Below are positions 53,763 through 63,901 of a stretch of 64,000 nt of DNA, one piece after another. The notes below the pieces were generated by a model. That model saw only the letters and a list, made by a program, of their open reading frames with translations. It was not told the DNA's origin and searched no databases. This DNA comes from Oceanobacillus manasiensis (GTDB lineage Bacteria > Bacillota > Bacilli > Bacillales > Amphibacillaceae). How positions within the stretch are numbered: position 1 is the stretch's first letter; each line of letters starts with the position of its first letter. Where the stretch lies: the NCBI RefSeq assembly GCF_000724085.1, contig NZ_CCDL010000002.1, forward strand, positions 496,001 to 560,000, in the 5' to 3' direction. A program made the position numbers and the translations under genes.

Positions 53763-53791
53763 ATTATATGCAATGTCAGGTTACACGTCAA
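53763..53791 (-). promoter_or_regulatory. Sigma-A promoter of glnRA
   Basis: TTGACG (53791-53786), 17-nt spacer, TATAAT (53768-53763) on the minus strand. Confidence 0.75.
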
Positions 53792-53796
53792 CCTTA

Positions 53797-53813
53797 TGTA
53801 AGGTTTTCTAACA
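53797..53813. promoter_or_regulatory. GlnR/TnrA box
   Basis: TGTAAGGTTTTCTAACA is a perfect TGTNA-N7-TNACA site just upstream of the glnRA -35, as in B. subtilis glnRA autoregulation. Confidence 0.8.
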
Positions 53814-53873
53814 TAAAAAATAAAACAAAACTTGTTTTATTCAGTAAAAGAAGCATCTAGCTTTTTTTATACC

Positions 53874-55118
53874 CTAATTTTTATCAATCAAACCTTGTTT
53901 CATAAGTGTCTCTACTGAGGCAACAAGTGCTAGTTTAACATGGGAATAGGTTAACCCACCTTGTACAAAGGCTGTATATGGTTGTCTTAAAGGCCCGTCT
54001 GCTGAAAGCTCAATGCTGGCACCTTGTATAAATGTGCCTGCTGCCATAATCACTTTGTCTTCATAGCCCGGCATCTCACTAGGGTATGGGGTAACGAAAG
54101 AATTTACTGGTGAATTACGCTGGATTTCCTGACAAAAGAGAACCATTGGCTTTTCTTCCCGAAAGGTTACAGACTGAATAAGATCAGTTCTTTTATCGAG
54201 AAAATGAGGGCTTGTCTCAAAACCAGCCAACTCTAAAAAGCGAGAGGTAAAGACTGCACCTTTCAGGGCTTCTCCTACAATATGTGGTGCAAGGAAAAAC
54301 CCTTGATACATTTCCTGAAGTGTATGGAAAGTAGCTCCCGTCTCCTTTCCTAAGCCAGGAGCAGTTAAGCGATTAGCGCACTGTTCGATCAAGTTTTTAC
54401 TGCCTGCAAGATAACCACCAGCTCTTACGATCCCACCACCAGGGTTTTTTATAAGGGAACCAGCGATGATATCAGCGCCTACATGCAAGGGCTCTCTATC
54501 CTCCACGAATTCTCCGTAGCAATTATCAACAAAGATAATAAGATTTTCATTAATTCCTTTAACAAATGCTATCATCTCTTTAATTTCATCAATGGTGAAG
54601 GATGGGCGGTCGTCATACCCTTTAGAACGCTGGATTCCAATTACCTTTGTTTGGCTATTAATAGCTTCCTGGATTCCATTGTAGTTGACTGCTCCATTAT
54701 CCTTCAGGTTCACTTGATTGTATGAAACTTGAAAATCTTTAAGCGAACCTGTGTTATCACCACGTATCCCAATAACCTCTTCTAACGTGTCATATGGTTT
54801 TCCCGTAATATAAAGCAATTCATCATCAGGCCTTAATAGTCCAAATAACGCTGTTGTAATAGCATGGGTACCTGATACAATCTGGGGCCTAACTAGCGCA
54901 TCTTCCCCACCAAAAACTTCCGCATAAACAGCTTCAAGCGTTTCTCTTCCTATGTCATCATATCCATAGCCACTAGTTGAATGAAAATGACTATCACTAA
55001 CACGGTGCTTTTTAAAAGCCTCTAGTACCCTTTTTTGATTCATTTCTCGAACTTCTTCTATATTTTTATACTGATTGGCACAATCTATTTCTGCCTGCTG
55101 TATCATGTCTTTGATCAT
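53874..55118 (-). CDS. ynbB: PLP-dependent methionine gamma-lyase-like protein (YnbB, aluminium-resistance family)
   Basis: A 414-aa fold-type I PLP protein. The Schiff-base lysine lies in IIAGSLIKNPGGG and the phosphate/ring-binding aspartate in IIFVDNCYGEF. The family was named for aluminium resistance in other bacteria, but the true reaction is unknown; carbon-sulfur lyase chemistry is suggested by homology. It stands between hflX and glnR as in B. subtilis, 9 bp after hflX. Confidence 0.88.
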   Translation of the reverse strand: MIKDMIQQAEIDCANQYKNIEEVREMNQKRVLEAFKKHRVSDSHFHSTSGYGYDDIGRETLEAVYAEVFGGEDALVRPQIVSGTHAITTALFGLLRPDDELLYITGKPYDTLEEVIGIRGDNTGSLKDFQVSYNQVNLKDNGAVNYNGIQEAINSQTKVIGIQRSKGYDDRPSFTIDEIKEMIAFVKGINENLIIFVDNCYGEFVEDREPLHVGADIIAGSLIKNPGGGIVRAGGYLAGSKNLIEQCANRLTAPGLGKETGATFHTLQEMYQGFFLAPHIVGEALKGAVFTSRFLELAGFETSPHFLDKRTDLIQSVTFREEKPMVLFCQEIQRNSPVNSFVTPYPSEMPGYEDKVIMAAGTFIQGASIELSADGPLRQPYTAFVQGGLTYSHVKLALVASVETLMKQGLIDKN

Positions 55119-55127
55119 GTAATGTCT

Positions 55128-56363
55128 TTACTCCTCTAAAAAGCCCCTTAATGGGTGATCTTGTTTTATATAACCTTGTAGTATATATCGATTTATTGAT
55201 TCATCAAACTCTTTGTGCATAATAAGAGATCCTTGTTCAAGCTTGTTCAATTGTTTACCATCCTCAGGGTTTAATTGGACATTGTAGGGTTGCCATATTT
55301 CCTGTAAGACAGCTTCCACTTGAATTAACATTTTTTCAATATCTTCTTGCTTATATGCGCTCATAAAAAAGTAAGGATGCTGCATAGGTATTACTTCTTC
55401 TCCATTTAGTCGATCCTCTTTGTTATAGATAGTTAGCATAGGAATAGAACCAGCATCCAATTCATCCAATAGCTTTATAACTGTATCTTGTTGTTGTTCC
55501 TGGTCAGGGTGGGACACATCCACGACATGTAATAAGAAGTCGGCTTCTTTGACCTCTTCTAATGTAGAGCGAAAGGCAGCAATTAGAGCTGTTGGTAGAT
55601 CCTGCATAAAACCTACTGTATCTGTAACAAGCGCTTGAAAGCCAGATGGAAGCTGAAGTTGCCTAGTTAAAGGGTCTAATGTAGCAAATAATTGATTCTC
55701 CTCTAGAGAGGAACTATTCGTCATTCGATTAAACAATGTTGATTTCCCTGCATTTGTATAGCCTACGATGGCAATTTGAAAGGCTTCATTAGATTTCCTG
55801 CGTTTTCTGTACTGCTCCCTTTGTTGTACGATCGTTTCCAATCTTCTTTTTATATCATAGATTCTTCTTCTAATATGACGTTGATCGGATTCAAGCTTGG
55901 TCTCACCCGGTCCTCTTGTGCCAATTCCCGCGCCTAGACGAGACATTTCAATACCTTGCCCGCGGAGTCTAGGTAACGTATATTCGAGTTGTGCCAATTC
56001 TACCTGAAGTTTACCTTCCTTCGTTCTAGCCCGCTGGGCAAAAATATCAAGGATAAGCTGACTCCTATCGATAATCCGCACACCAAATTCTGCACCAAGG
56101 TTTCGCAATTGGCCAGCTGAAAGTTCATCATTAGAAATGACTAAATCTATATCAAGTTCTTGAATAGCTTCTTTTATTTCTTCCATTTTTCCTTTACCAA
56201 TATAATGAGCTGGATCGATTCGGTCCCTGTTCTGTGTCATAACCGTCTCAACTTTCCCACCTGCTGTTTCACTTAGGGAAATAAGCTCATCTAAAGATGA
56301 CTGGAATCTTATTTCATTTTGCTGTTTATTAATTACGGCTATAATTAGAATTTTTTCGGACAT
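55128..56363 (-). CDS. hflX: Ribosome-associated GTPase HflX
   Basis: A 411-aa GTPase that splits stalled or hibernating ribosomes. The N-terminal domain contains the RTKEGKLQVELAQLEY and GAGIGTRGPGETKLE hallmarks. The G domain has G1 GYTNAGKST, G3 DTVGFMQDLP and G4-like YNKEDRL (NKED replacing NKxD as usual in HflX). It is the YnbA protein of B. subtilis and pairs with ynbB in an operon. Confidence 0.94.
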   Translation of the reverse strand: MSEKILIIAVINKQQNEIRFQSSLDELISLSETAGGKVETVMTQNRDRIDPAHYIGKGKMEEIKEAIQELDIDLVISNDELSAGQLRNLGAEFGVRIIDRSQLILDIFAQRARTKEGKLQVELAQLEYTLPRLRGQGIEMSRLGAGIGTRGPGETKLESDQRHIRRRIYDIKRRLETIVQQREQYRKRRKSNEAFQIAIVGYTNAGKSTLFNRMTNSSSLEENQLFATLDPLTRQLQLPSGFQALVTDTVGFMQDLPTALIAAFRSTLEEVKEADFLLHVVDVSHPDQEQQQDTVIKLLDELDAGSIPMLTIYNKEDRLNGEEVIPMQHPYFFMSAYKQEDIEKMLIQVEAVLQEIWQPYNVQLNPEDGKQLNKLEQGSLIMHKEFDESINRYILQGYIKQDHPLRGFLEE

Positions 56364-56456
56364 AACTGCAACCTTTCTTTGCGATGAGTGTTTTTGTTAT
56401 CAGCATTGTAGCTTTATCTTATCAAAATTGGCAATTGAGTACAAAATTGAGATGGA

Positions 56457-57380
56457 CTAGTTACTACTCGACACGTCCTCTCTTGTTAAATGAATTAAGT
56501 CTTGTGTCGAAAAATGCTCTTCCGTTAAAAGCCTTACAGCATGCATACGAATAGCATGCTCTATCACATTTCTAACATACCGGGCATTGGAGAAGTTCCG
56601 CTCTTCATCTAGCATCTTTTTTGTTAATTGCTCCCTAAGTTCATATTTTGCTTCCTTTGTAAATCGATATTCACGTTCGGCTGCCATTTGGGTAGCAATC
56701 TCCATTAATTGGGATACTTCATAGTTATGAAAATCAAGTATAAATGGAAAGCGCGATTTAAGTCCTGGATTTAATGATAAAAACCGCTCCATCTCATAAG
56801 GATACCCAGCCAAGATAAGGACGAAATCATTTTGATAGTCCTCCATATGCTTTACCAGTGTATCAATAGCTTCCTTTCCGAAATCCTTATCCCCACCTCG
56901 AGCTAACGAGTACGCTTCATCTATAAATAGGACACCACCCATCGCTTTTTGGATAAGGGCCCTTGTCTTTTGAGCTGTCTGCCCGATGTATTCACCAACT
57001 AAATCCGCTCTTTCTGCTTCTATAAAGTGTCCTTTCGATAGTTGGCCCATATCAAAATAAATTTTAGCTAATTTCCGAGCTACTGTTGTTTTTCCGGTGC
57101 CAGGATTACCTTTAAAAAGCATATGAAGTACTTGTTTAGAACAAGTTAAACCTGCTTGCTTTCTCTTTTCGTTAATTATTACTGTAGCATAGACTTCTTT
57201 TATTTTTTGCTTCAACTCATACATGCCGACAAATGAGGAGAACTCACTGTCAATGTGTTTAAAAGAGTTATTATCAGCCATTCGACTTTGTTTTTTTGAA
57301 ACTGCCTTTATTTCTTCTTTTCTATCCTGTAGTATAATGTTAATTTGGTTGCTCTTACTACGCATTAACTGTGTTTCCAT
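56457..57380 (-). CDS. spoVK: Stage V sporulation protein K, CbbX-type AAA+ ATPase
   Basis: A 307-aa AAA+ protein with Walker A GNPGTGKT (91-98), Walker B GVLFIDEAYSL, pore-region EYIGQTAQKTRA and sensor motifs near ILAGYPYEMERF. SpoVK is made in the mother cell and is needed for spore maturation. Length is close to B. subtilis SpoVK (322 aa). The ATG follows GGAGGGATGATGGC. A -10-like CGTATAAT lies upstream, but I could not fix a sigma-E -35. Confidence 0.93.
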   Translation of the reverse strand: METQLMRSKSNQINIILQDRKEEIKAVSKKQSRMADNNSFKHIDSEFSSFVGMYELKQKIKEVYATVIINEKRKQAGLTCSKQVLHMLFKGNPGTGKTTVARKLAKIYFDMGQLSKGHFIEAERADLVGEYIGQTAQKTRALIQKAMGGVLFIDEAYSLARGGDKDFGKEAIDTLVKHMEDYQNDFVLILAGYPYEMERFLSLNPGLKSRFPFILDFHNYEVSQLMEIATQMAAEREYRFTKEAKYELREQLTKKMLDEERNFSNARYVRNVIEHAIRMHAVRLLTEEHFSTQDLIHLTREDVSSSN

Positions 57381-57471
57381 GCCATCATCCCTCCGTCCTT
57401 TATTATACGCGGAGGCATAAAAGGTGTGACATTAGCCTAGTTATGCAACAGTTTTACTTTTACTTCAAATG

Positions 57472-57497
57472 AAAAACGGGCGCCTATTAGCACCCGT
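57472..57497 (-). terminator. hfq terminator
   Basis: 8-bp stem ACGGGTGC / GCGCCCGT (one G-U pair) with a short loop and TTTTTC on the minus strand, immediately after hfq. Confidence 0.75.
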
Positions 57498-57505
57498 GTA
57501 ATTGC

Positions 57506-57730
57506 TTATTCTTTTTCCAATGTTACATTTTTGGCAGGAGCGAATGTGGAAATTGCATGCTTAAATATCAGCTGCTGTTTTCCGTCGGTTTCTAAAAGAA
57601 CGGTGAAATTGTCGAATGCTTTTACGACTCCCCGTAACTGAAAACCGTTTGTCAGAAACACAGTCACCGCAATATGGTTCTTTCTCAATTGGTTTAAATA
57701 TTGGTCCTGGATATTTACTGTTTGCGCCAT
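57506..57730 (-). CDS. hfq: RNA chaperone Hfq
   Basis: A 74-aa Sm-like protein with the Sm1 segment ([20 protein letters not shown]) and the Hfq-specific Sm2 motif [11 protein letters not shown]. It forms hexamers that bind U-rich sRNA tails. It follows miaA by 36 bp, the usual bacterial pairing. Confidence 0.96.
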   Translation of the reverse strand: MAQTVNIQDQYLNQLRKNHIAVTVFLTNGFQLRGVVKAFDNFTVLLETDGKQQLIFKHAISTFAPAKNVTLEKE

Positions 57731-57766
57731 TTTCCTTCCTCCTCTTTTCTATCTATATAATCATTT

Positions 57767-58702
57767 CTACTTTTGTTTTAGAAATCCTGCAATATCACGT
57801 AAAATTAGTCTAGATTTTTCGCTAGCATTTTCGGGAGTGAGCGAATACCAGTTTACTTCCATTTTGTTTCTAAACCAGGTATACTGTCGCTTAGCAAATC
57901 TTCGAGAATTCTGCTTAAGTGTGTCAATTGATTCTTCAATTGACCGCTGATGTTTGAAATAAGGAATTAACTCCTTATAACCAATTCCTTGCATTGCCGG
58001 CTTATCTGCATATCCTTTTTCATAAAAAGACTGTACCTCTTCCACTAAACCTTGGTTAATCATTTTGTCTACACGTTGATTAATGCGGTTATACAAAATC
58101 TCTCTATCCATCTCCAACCCAATTAATTGTACATTATATGGAGACGTTAACTGCTGTGATTTTTGCCATTCTGTCATGGTAATTCCTGTTGTTTCATAGA
58201 TTTCAAGAGCTCGAATTACACGCCTAGCATTATTAGGATGTGTTTTTTCCGCCTGAATAGGGTCCAACGCCTTAAGTCTAGAATATAAAGCAGCTGCCCC
58301 CTCTTCTTCCATCTGCTGTACAAGCTGCCTTGTGACAGTAATGTTTCGCTTATTATCAGCAAAATTATAATCATATAAAGCTGCTTGCACATACAGACCG
58401 CTTCCTCCCACAAGAATGGGCAATTTACCTCTTGCTGTAATGTTCTCTATGTGCTGTTTAACTCTCGTTTGAAACTCAGCAACAGAAAAGGATTCCCAAG
58501 GCTCTTTGATATCAATCATATGATGAGGGACACCGGCCATTTCTTCTTTTGTTACCTTAGCAGTTCCAATATCCATTCCCTTATAGACCTGCATTGAATC
58601 CCCACTAATGATCTCACCATCAAATTGTTTCGCTACTTCAAGACTAAGATTTGTTTTACCTACCGCAGTGGGCCCAATAATTGCAATAACTGTTTGTTTC
58701 AT
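57767..58702 (-). CDS. miaA: tRNA dimethylallyltransferase
   Basis: A 311-aa enzyme that adds a dimethylallyl group to A37 of tRNAs reading UNN codons. P-loop GPTAVGKT (10-17), the DSMQVYKGMDIGTAK substrate site and the VGGSGLYVQAAL block are intact. The ATG follows GGGGAT. It lies between the Dps gene and hfq. Confidence 0.95.
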   Translation of the reverse strand: MKQTVIAIIGPTAVGKTNLSLEVAKQFDGEIISGDSMQVYKGMDIGTAKVTKEEMAGVPHHMIDIKEPWESFSVAEFQTRVKQHIENITARGKLPILVGGSGLYVQAALYDYNFADNKRNITVTRQLVQQMEEEGAAALYSRLKALDPIQAEKTHPNNARRVIRALEIYETTGITMTEWQKSQQLTSPYNVQLIGLEMDREILYNRINQRVDKMINQGLVEEVQSFYEKGYADKPAMQGIGYKELIPYFKHQRSIEESIDTLKQNSRRFAKRQYTWFRNKMEVNWYSLTPENASEKSRLILRDIAGFLKQK

Positions 58703-58726
58703 AATTATCCCCTAAATTCTCAATGT

Positions 58727-59176
58727 TTAATCATATGCCATGTACGCTCTAAGCATCCAGCATCTTTTCTCTGTCTTAGCTTGGATTGCTAGCAACAAAT
58801 CTTCTGTAGGTCCATCTTCTAACTCTCTTGCAAGTTTAAGGCCACTTGATTGGATTTCCTTTACTAACTGTATAAAGTCATCATATAACTGACTAATTAG
58901 TTCACTCTCTTTATCATCTGCATTAGCTTCTACTAGTGTCGCCTCTTTAATATATTTCACCATAGTTGCTAGCGGCTTGCCTTCTATCATTAAAATTCGC
59001 TCTGCGATTTCATCCAAATCTTTTGCAATATCCGTATACATTTCTTCAAACTTCTCATGCAATGTAAAGAAATGTCTTCCTTGCACAAACCAATGATATC
59101 GATGTAACTTTACATATAACACAAAATGATTGGACAACAATTGATTGAGAAAATTAATTAGTCTTTGATTTTCCAC
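58727..59176 (-). CDS. Dps/MrgA family ferritin-like DNA-protection protein
   Basis: A 149-aa ferritin-like protein. The inter-subunit ferroxidase residues are in order with family spacing: H28 (YHWFVQG), H40, D55 and E59 (DLDEIAER). Such proteins store iron and guard DNA against peroxide. The start is GTG, 7 nt after GAGGTG; that site is inside the arm of a 10-bp inverted repeat. It is in the mutS-mutL-dps-miaA-hfq gene run, a place where B. subtilis has no dps gene. No PerR box was identified. Confidence 0.9.
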   Translation of the reverse strand: MENQRLINFLNQLLSNHFVLYVKLHRYHWFVQGRHFFTLHEKFEEMYTDIAKDLDEIAERILMIEGKPLATMVKYIKEATLVEANADDKESELISQLYDDFIQLVKEIQSSGLKLARELEDGPTEDLLLAIQAKTEKRCWMLRAYMAYD

Positions 59177-59180
59177 CTGA

Positions 59181-59224
59181 ATGCACCTCGTTATTCTTTT
59201 TTATCTATCATCGGCGAGGTGCAT
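59181..59224 (-). promoter_or_regulatory. Hairpin covering the dps ribosome-binding site
   Basis: On the minus strand ATGCACCTCG (59224-59215) and CGAGGTGCAT (59190-59181) form a perfect 10-bp stem around a 24-nt A-rich loop. The 3' arm contains GAGGTG, the Shine-Dalgarno for the GTG start at 59176. Without a T run after the stem it is not a normal terminator. It could lower dps translation in mRNA read through from mutL. Confidence 0.6.
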
Positions 59225-59239
59225 ACGGTTTATTCACTT

Positions 59240-61108
59240 TTACATTACTCTTTTAAACATTTTTTCAAGCTCATATGAGGAAAAATGCACGATAATCGGC
59301 CGTCCGTGTGGGCAAGTAAAAGGATCTGTCGTTTTTCTTAAGTCTTCTAACAGGCGAAACATATCTTCTTGTCCTAAATAATGGTTTGCTTTAATCGACC
59401 GTTTACAGGACATCATGATTGCGGCTTCTTCTCTAATTGATTCGATATTAATTCGGTCATCTGCCATTATTTGTTCAAGCATTTCCCTAATTACTTCTTC
59501 CTCAAAACCATCCGGGAACCAATTTGGATGAGATCTGATTACATACGACTGGTGGCCAAATGACTCAAAAAACAAGCCTACTTTTTCTAACTCTGCTTTA
59601 TATTGCTCGATGAAGATTGCTTCTTGTTTAGAGAAATCAAATGTTAAAGGTAACAAGAGCTCCTGTGATTCATTGTGCGTGCTTCCAAGCTTTGCTTTAA
59701 AAAATTCGTACTTTATACGCTCTTGGGCAGCATGTTGGTCTACCATATATAATCCATTTTCATTTTGTGCCATTATATAGGTTCCGTGCAACTGTCCAAT
59801 GGGATACATTATTGGAACTCGCTGCTTTTGTTGAATAGTATCCGTGTTATCTGATTTAATAAATGTCTCATCTAATCTCTCGTCTGTAGTAGTTACCGAC
59901 GTACCACTTTGTTCTTGTTCTATACCGCTATTGTAATTCGTGAAAGGAGAGGATCCAGCTTCAAATTGTTCTACTTGCTTTTCTTTCGCATTTTTCTCGC
60001 GAATTGTATTCATCTTGCCCCAAGCTTCTTCTGAAACCGATTCTGCTTTCTTTTGCTCGAAATCCATTGTATGTTGAAAAGATTTTTCCCTGGCTACAGG
60101 TTTCGATTGTAATTCAGGTATTAAAGTTAATTGTCTAAATCTTTCCCGTATTGTTTCTTCAATGAGCTGAAATAATTCTTTTTCTTTACTAAAACGCACC
60201 TCCAATTTAGTCGGATGAACGTTCACATCCACTAGAATTGGATCCATTCTTATATCCAAAACAACAATGGGGTTCCGTCCAATAGGAAGCAATGTATGAT
60301 AAGCCTTCAATATAGCTTGTGACAATGGGATGCTTTTAATATAGCGACCATTTATCATAGTAGAAATAAAGCTTCTTGAAGCCCTTGTCACTTCAGGCTT
60401 GGCAATATAGCCTTTAATCGAAAAATCCAGCGTTTCCTGCTCTATCCATAGCATCTGCTTCGCTATTCCCATGCCATACACATTGGAAATGACCTGTAAA
60501 AGATCACCTGTACCAGGAGATTTGAAAAGACCTTTTTCATTATGAGTAGCTTCAAAACGGATTTCTGGATGGGAAAGAGATAAACGGTTTAATAGGTCTG
60601 TAATATGCCCAAGCTCTGTATGAATTGTTTTCATATATTTAAGTCTAGCAGGTGTATTAAAAAAAAGATCCTCTACTAAAATCTCTGATCCTTTTCTTGC
60701 ATCGCTTTTGGCTTTACGAATGACCTTACCGCCTTCTAGTTGAAGCAAAGTACCCGCTTCCTCTCCCTGGGAGGTTTGTATCGTTAGTTTGCTGACAGAT
60801 GCAATACTTGCTAAAGCCTCTCCGCGAAAGCCCAAGGTTCTAACATGGAAAAGATCGTTTTCGTCTCTAATTTTACTTGTAGCATGACGTAAAAAAGCCC
60901 GTTCGCAATCATCCTCTGCCATTCCGTCACCATTATCTGTAATTTTAATTTGCTGAAGTCCAGCCTCCAGCAGGTCTACTTTTATCCATGTGCTATTTGC
61001 GTCGATGCTATTTTCTACTAGTTCTTTTACGACAGAAGCGGGACGTTCAACCACTTCACCAGCAGCAATTTTATTTGCTAACACATCAGGCATCTGCACA
61101 ATGCTCAT
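59240..61108 (-). CDS. mutL: DNA mismatch repair protein MutL
   Basis: A 622-aa GHKL ATPase and endonuclease. N-terminal motifs are [16 protein letters not shown] and [13 protein letters not shown]. After a charged linker (about 340-440), the C-terminal domain has the endonuclease motif [12 protein letters not shown] expected in bacteria without MutH. I set the start at the ATG encoding MSIVQM; the in-frame TTG three codons earlier overlaps the AAAGGG site. It lies 15 bp after mutS. Confidence 0.96.
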   Translation of the reverse strand: MSIVQMPDVLANKIAAGEVVERPASVVKELVENSIDANSTWIKVDLLEAGLQQIKITDNGDGMAEDDCERAFLRHATSKIRDENDLFHVRTLGFRGEALASIASVSKLTIQTSQGEEAGTLLQLEGGKVIRKAKSDARKGSEILVEDLFFNTPARLKYMKTIHTELGHITDLLNRLSLSHPEIRFEATHNEKGLFKSPGTGDLLQVISNVYGMGIAKQMLWIEQETLDFSIKGYIAKPEVTRASRSFISTMINGRYIKSIPLSQAILKAYHTLLPIGRNPIVVLDIRMDPILVDVNVHPTKLEVRFSKEKELFQLIEETIRERFRQLTLIPELQSKPVAREKSFQHTMDFEQKKAESVSEEAWGKMNTIREKNAKEKQVEQFEAGSSPFTNYNSGIEQEQSGTSVTTTDERLDETFIKSDNTDTIQQKQRVPIMYPIGQLHGTYIMAQNENGLYMVDQHAAQERIKYEFFKAKLGSTHNESQELLLPLTFDFSKQEAIFIEQYKAELEKVGLFFESFGHQSYVIRSHPNWFPDGFEEEVIREMLEQIMADDRINIESIREEAAIMMSCKRSIKANHYLGQEDMFRLLEDLRKTTDPFTCPHGRPIIVHFSSYELEKMFKRVM

Positions 61109-61123
61109 ACTAAACAACCCTTT

Positions 61124-63715
61124 CTACTTCACACTCTTTGCTTGCTTCTGCAATTGATACAATGTATTCATGGCATCCATTGGTGTCATGTCAAATAAGT
61201 CAATCTCTTGCAACTGTTTTAATAGCTTGTTATCTAGATTTGAGGATCCACTAGGCGCGCTCGATTCTTGCCGATTCTCTTCTACAAAAAAGGATAGTTG
61301 GTCAGATTCTAGCGCATCTTCTTGCAATATTGCTTCTTTTTGTTCTCCTTCTAGTTGCTGTAGGATAAGCGTAGCACGGTCAATCAATGTCTCTGGCAGG
61401 TTGGCAAGCTTTGCTACATGGATACCATAGCTTTCGTCTGCTGCTCCTTCCTTAATTTGATGAAGAAAGACGACATTTCCTTCGTATTCTTCTGCACGTA
61501 CATGTATGTTCTTTAAGCGATCAAGTGAATTTTCTAAGCTAGTTAGTTCATGATAATGGGTAGAAAACAATGTCTTGGCTTGGATATTATCATGAATATA
61601 TTCCACAATTGCCTGCGCAAGTGCCATTCCATCATAAGTGCTCGTACCACGGCCTATTTCATCAAGTAATATCAAGCTCTTATCTGTTGCATGCGAAATT
61701 GCATGGTTCGCTTCAAGCATTTCTACCATAAACGTGCTTTGACCGGAAACAAGGTCGTCTGCTGCCCCAATTCTAGTAAATATTTGATCAAATAATAGGA
61801 GATCAGCTTCCTCACAAGGAACAAAGCAGCCAATTTGTCCCATGATCACTGTCAAGGCAAGTTGACGCATATACGTGCTTTTTCCTGACATATTCGGACC
61901 TGTAATTAGCAACATATTCTTTTCTGCATCCATGGTTACATCATTAGGTACAAAATTACCATCACGCATAACCTGTTCAATAACAGGGTGACGACCACTT
62001 TTAATGGCAAGCTTCTTCGTGTTAAAAGTCGGCCGCTTATAATTATTCATCTCACTAACTGTAGCAAAGGTTTGAAGTACATCTATTCGACTGACGATAT
62101 CAGCCAAGTATTGAATCTCTGGGATATGTTGTTTAATTTTTTCTCGAATTTCTAAAAAGAGTTGGTATTCTAGATCAACGCTCTTTTCTTCTGCTTCTAA
62201 TATAAGTTGTTCTTTTTCTTTTAATTCAGGGGTGATGAACCTTTCTGCATTGGTTAATGTTTGTTTCCGTTCATATTTATTCTCGGGTAGTAGGTGAAGG
62301 TTCGCCCGTGTTACCTCAATATAATAACCAAAGACCCGATTATAGCCGATCTTCAAGGATTTAATATTTGTCTCCTGTTTTTCTCTCTTTTCTAGTTCGG
62401 CGATCCACTGTTTACCATTTCTGGAAGCATAACGGTACGTATCAAGTTGCTCGTTATACCCATCTTTAATAATAGATCCTTCTTTTATAGAAATAGGTGG
62501 ATTGTCTACTAAACTATCATTTAATAATGCTACTAAATGTTCTGGATATCGTAAATCATTTGCAAGGTTCCCAATTTCTTTTTGTCCTATTTGATTCAAG
62601 GTATCCCTAATGGCTGGGATCTTTTCTAGTGACAACTTTAATTGCTGAAGATCTCTAGCATTAACATTTCCAAAAGCAATCCTACCAGCAAGCCTTTCAA
62701 GGTCATAGACTGATTTTAATGTCTCTCTTAAAGTATCTCTTTCTAAAAAATGTTCATAGAATGCTGTTACTGCTTCCAGTCTGTCCTCGATTTTATCCTT
62801 ATTTAATAAAGGACGTTCGAGCCATTTTTTTAGCATGCGAGATCCCATTGCCGTTACGGTCTTGTCTAAAACCCAAAGCAGGCTTCCTTGCTTTCCCTTT
62901 TTCATAATAGTTTCGGTCAATTCAAGATTTCGTTTAGAGTACATATCCAGTGAAAGATAATTTCTTCGGTCAATAATCTCCGCTTGTTGTAAATGACCAA
63001 GGGATCGCTTTTGCGTATCCTGCACATAATTAAGTAGTCTACTAAACGCTGTCATTAACCTTTCATCATTCAAATTTTCACTAAGATCACGATATTCCGC
63101 ACTAAATTTAACCTCATCTTGGTAGGACAAGGTCACCTGTAAGCGTGTTCGAAGCTGACTTTGCAGTCCTTCAGGAAGAGATGATGGAATCACGATTTCT
63201 TTAATAGGTTGATTGTATAATTCATGAATGACCGCATCAAACCCCTCCTCAATAAGGGCAAGTCGATTTTCTCCTGTAGACAAGTCATTATACGCAATTA
63301 CAAACGTTCCATCTTCAAAGTGAGAAAGACTTGCGATATAATTATTTTCTCCTTCTGTAAGCATCGCGCTCTCCATGACTGTACCAGGCGTTACAAGTTG
63401 AACGACCTCTCTTTTCACGACTCCCTTAGCGGTTTTCGGGTCTTCCACTTGCTCACAAATCGCTACTTTATAACCTTTTTCTACAAGTGTTTTTATATAA
63501 TTTGCCGCAGCATGGTAAGGGACACCACACATTGGAATTGGTTCTTTTTGTCCAGAGTCTCTCTTGGTTAGGGTTATCTCTAACTCTCTCGCAGCTTCTA
63601 TTGCATCATTAAAAAACATCTCATAAAAATCGCCTAACCTAAAAAATAGAAAGGCATCTTTATAAGCTGCTTTTATTTGTAAATATTGCTCCATCATGGG
63701 TGTATGCTTTGCCAT
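61124..63715 (-). CDS. mutS: DNA mismatch recognition protein MutS
   Basis: The 863-aa mismatch sensor. The N-terminal domain has the mismatch-wedging [12 protein letters not shown], the ATPase has Walker [10 protein letters not shown] (about residue 600) and [15 protein letters not shown], and the C-terminal HTH and tail complete normal length. It acts with MutL encoded directly downstream. The ATG follows GGAGGAT. Confidence 0.97.
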   Translation of the reverse strand: MAKHTPMMEQYLQIKAAYKDAFLFFRLGDFYEMFFNDAIEAARELEITLTKRDSGQKEPIPMCGVPYHAAANYIKTLVEKGYKVAICEQVEDPKTAKGVVKREVVQLVTPGTVMESAMLTEGENNYIASLSHFEDGTFVIAYNDLSTGENRLALIEEGFDAVIHELYNQPIKEIVIPSSLPEGLQSQLRTRLQVTLSYQDEVKFSAEYRDLSENLNDERLMTAFSRLLNYVQDTQKRSLGHLQQAEIIDRRNYLSLDMYSKRNLELTETIMKKGKQGSLLWVLDKTVTAMGSRMLKKWLERPLLNKDKIEDRLEAVTAFYEHFLERDTLRETLKSVYDLERLAGRIAFGNVNARDLQQLKLSLEKIPAIRDTLNQIGQKEIGNLANDLRYPEHLVALLNDSLVDNPPISIKEGSIIKDGYNEQLDTYRYASRNGKQWIAELEKREKQETNIKSLKIGYNRVFGYYIEVTRANLHLLPENKYERKQTLTNAERFITPELKEKEQLILEAEEKSVDLEYQLFLEIREKIKQHIPEIQYLADIVSRIDVLQTFATVSEMNNYKRPTFNTKKLAIKSGRHPVIEQVMRDGNFVPNDVTMDAEKNMLLITGPNMSGKSTYMRQLALTVIMGQIGCFVPCEEADLLLFDQIFTRIGAADDLVSGQSTFMVEMLEANHAISHATDKSLILLDEIGRGTSTYDGMALAQAIVEYIHDNIQAKTLFSTHYHELTSLENSLDRLKNIHVRAEEYEGNVVFLHQIKEGAADESYGIHVAKLANLPETLIDRATLILQQLEGEQKEAILQEDALESDQLSFFVEENRQESSAPSGSSNLDNKLLKQLQEIDLFDMTPMDAMNTLYQLQKQAKSVK

Positions 63716-63746
63716 GTTTCATCCTCCAAAACTACTTTATACTAAG

Positions 63747-63866
63747 TTATATTATAGCATATACACCCTTTCTCATACGAATTTCCAAAAAAGCTACTTC
63801 TTCTGGCTGTATATTGCCTTTACCATCGGGTAACAAGAAATGTGCATGTCCAAGTGTACATGACAA
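63747..63866 (-). CDS. Doubtful 39-codon ORF between cotE and mutS
   Basis: A TTG-started frame with coding-like composition (GHAHFLLPDGKGNIQPEE then VAFLEIRMRKG). It has no ribosome-binding site. It begins within the tail of the cotE terminator and its end overlaps the mutS promoter -10. It may be a relic of a longer gene; no family is recognised. Confidence 0.2.
   Translation of the reverse strand: MSCTLGHAHFLLPDGKGNIQPEEVAFLEIRMRKGVYAII
63751..63759 (-). promoter_or_regulatory. Extended -10 promoter for mutS
   Basis: TGCTATAAT on the minus strand, 36 bp upstream of the mutS start; the -35 is weak. Confidence 0.45.
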
Positions 63867-63899
63867 AAAATTACGAGAGAGGTTATCCCTCGTAATTTT
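63867..63899 (-). terminator. cotE terminator
   Basis: 11-bp stem AAAATTACGAG / CTCGTAATTTT with an 11-nt loop and a T run on the minus strand, directly past the cotE stop. Confidence 0.85.
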
Positions 63900-63901
63900 C
63901 A

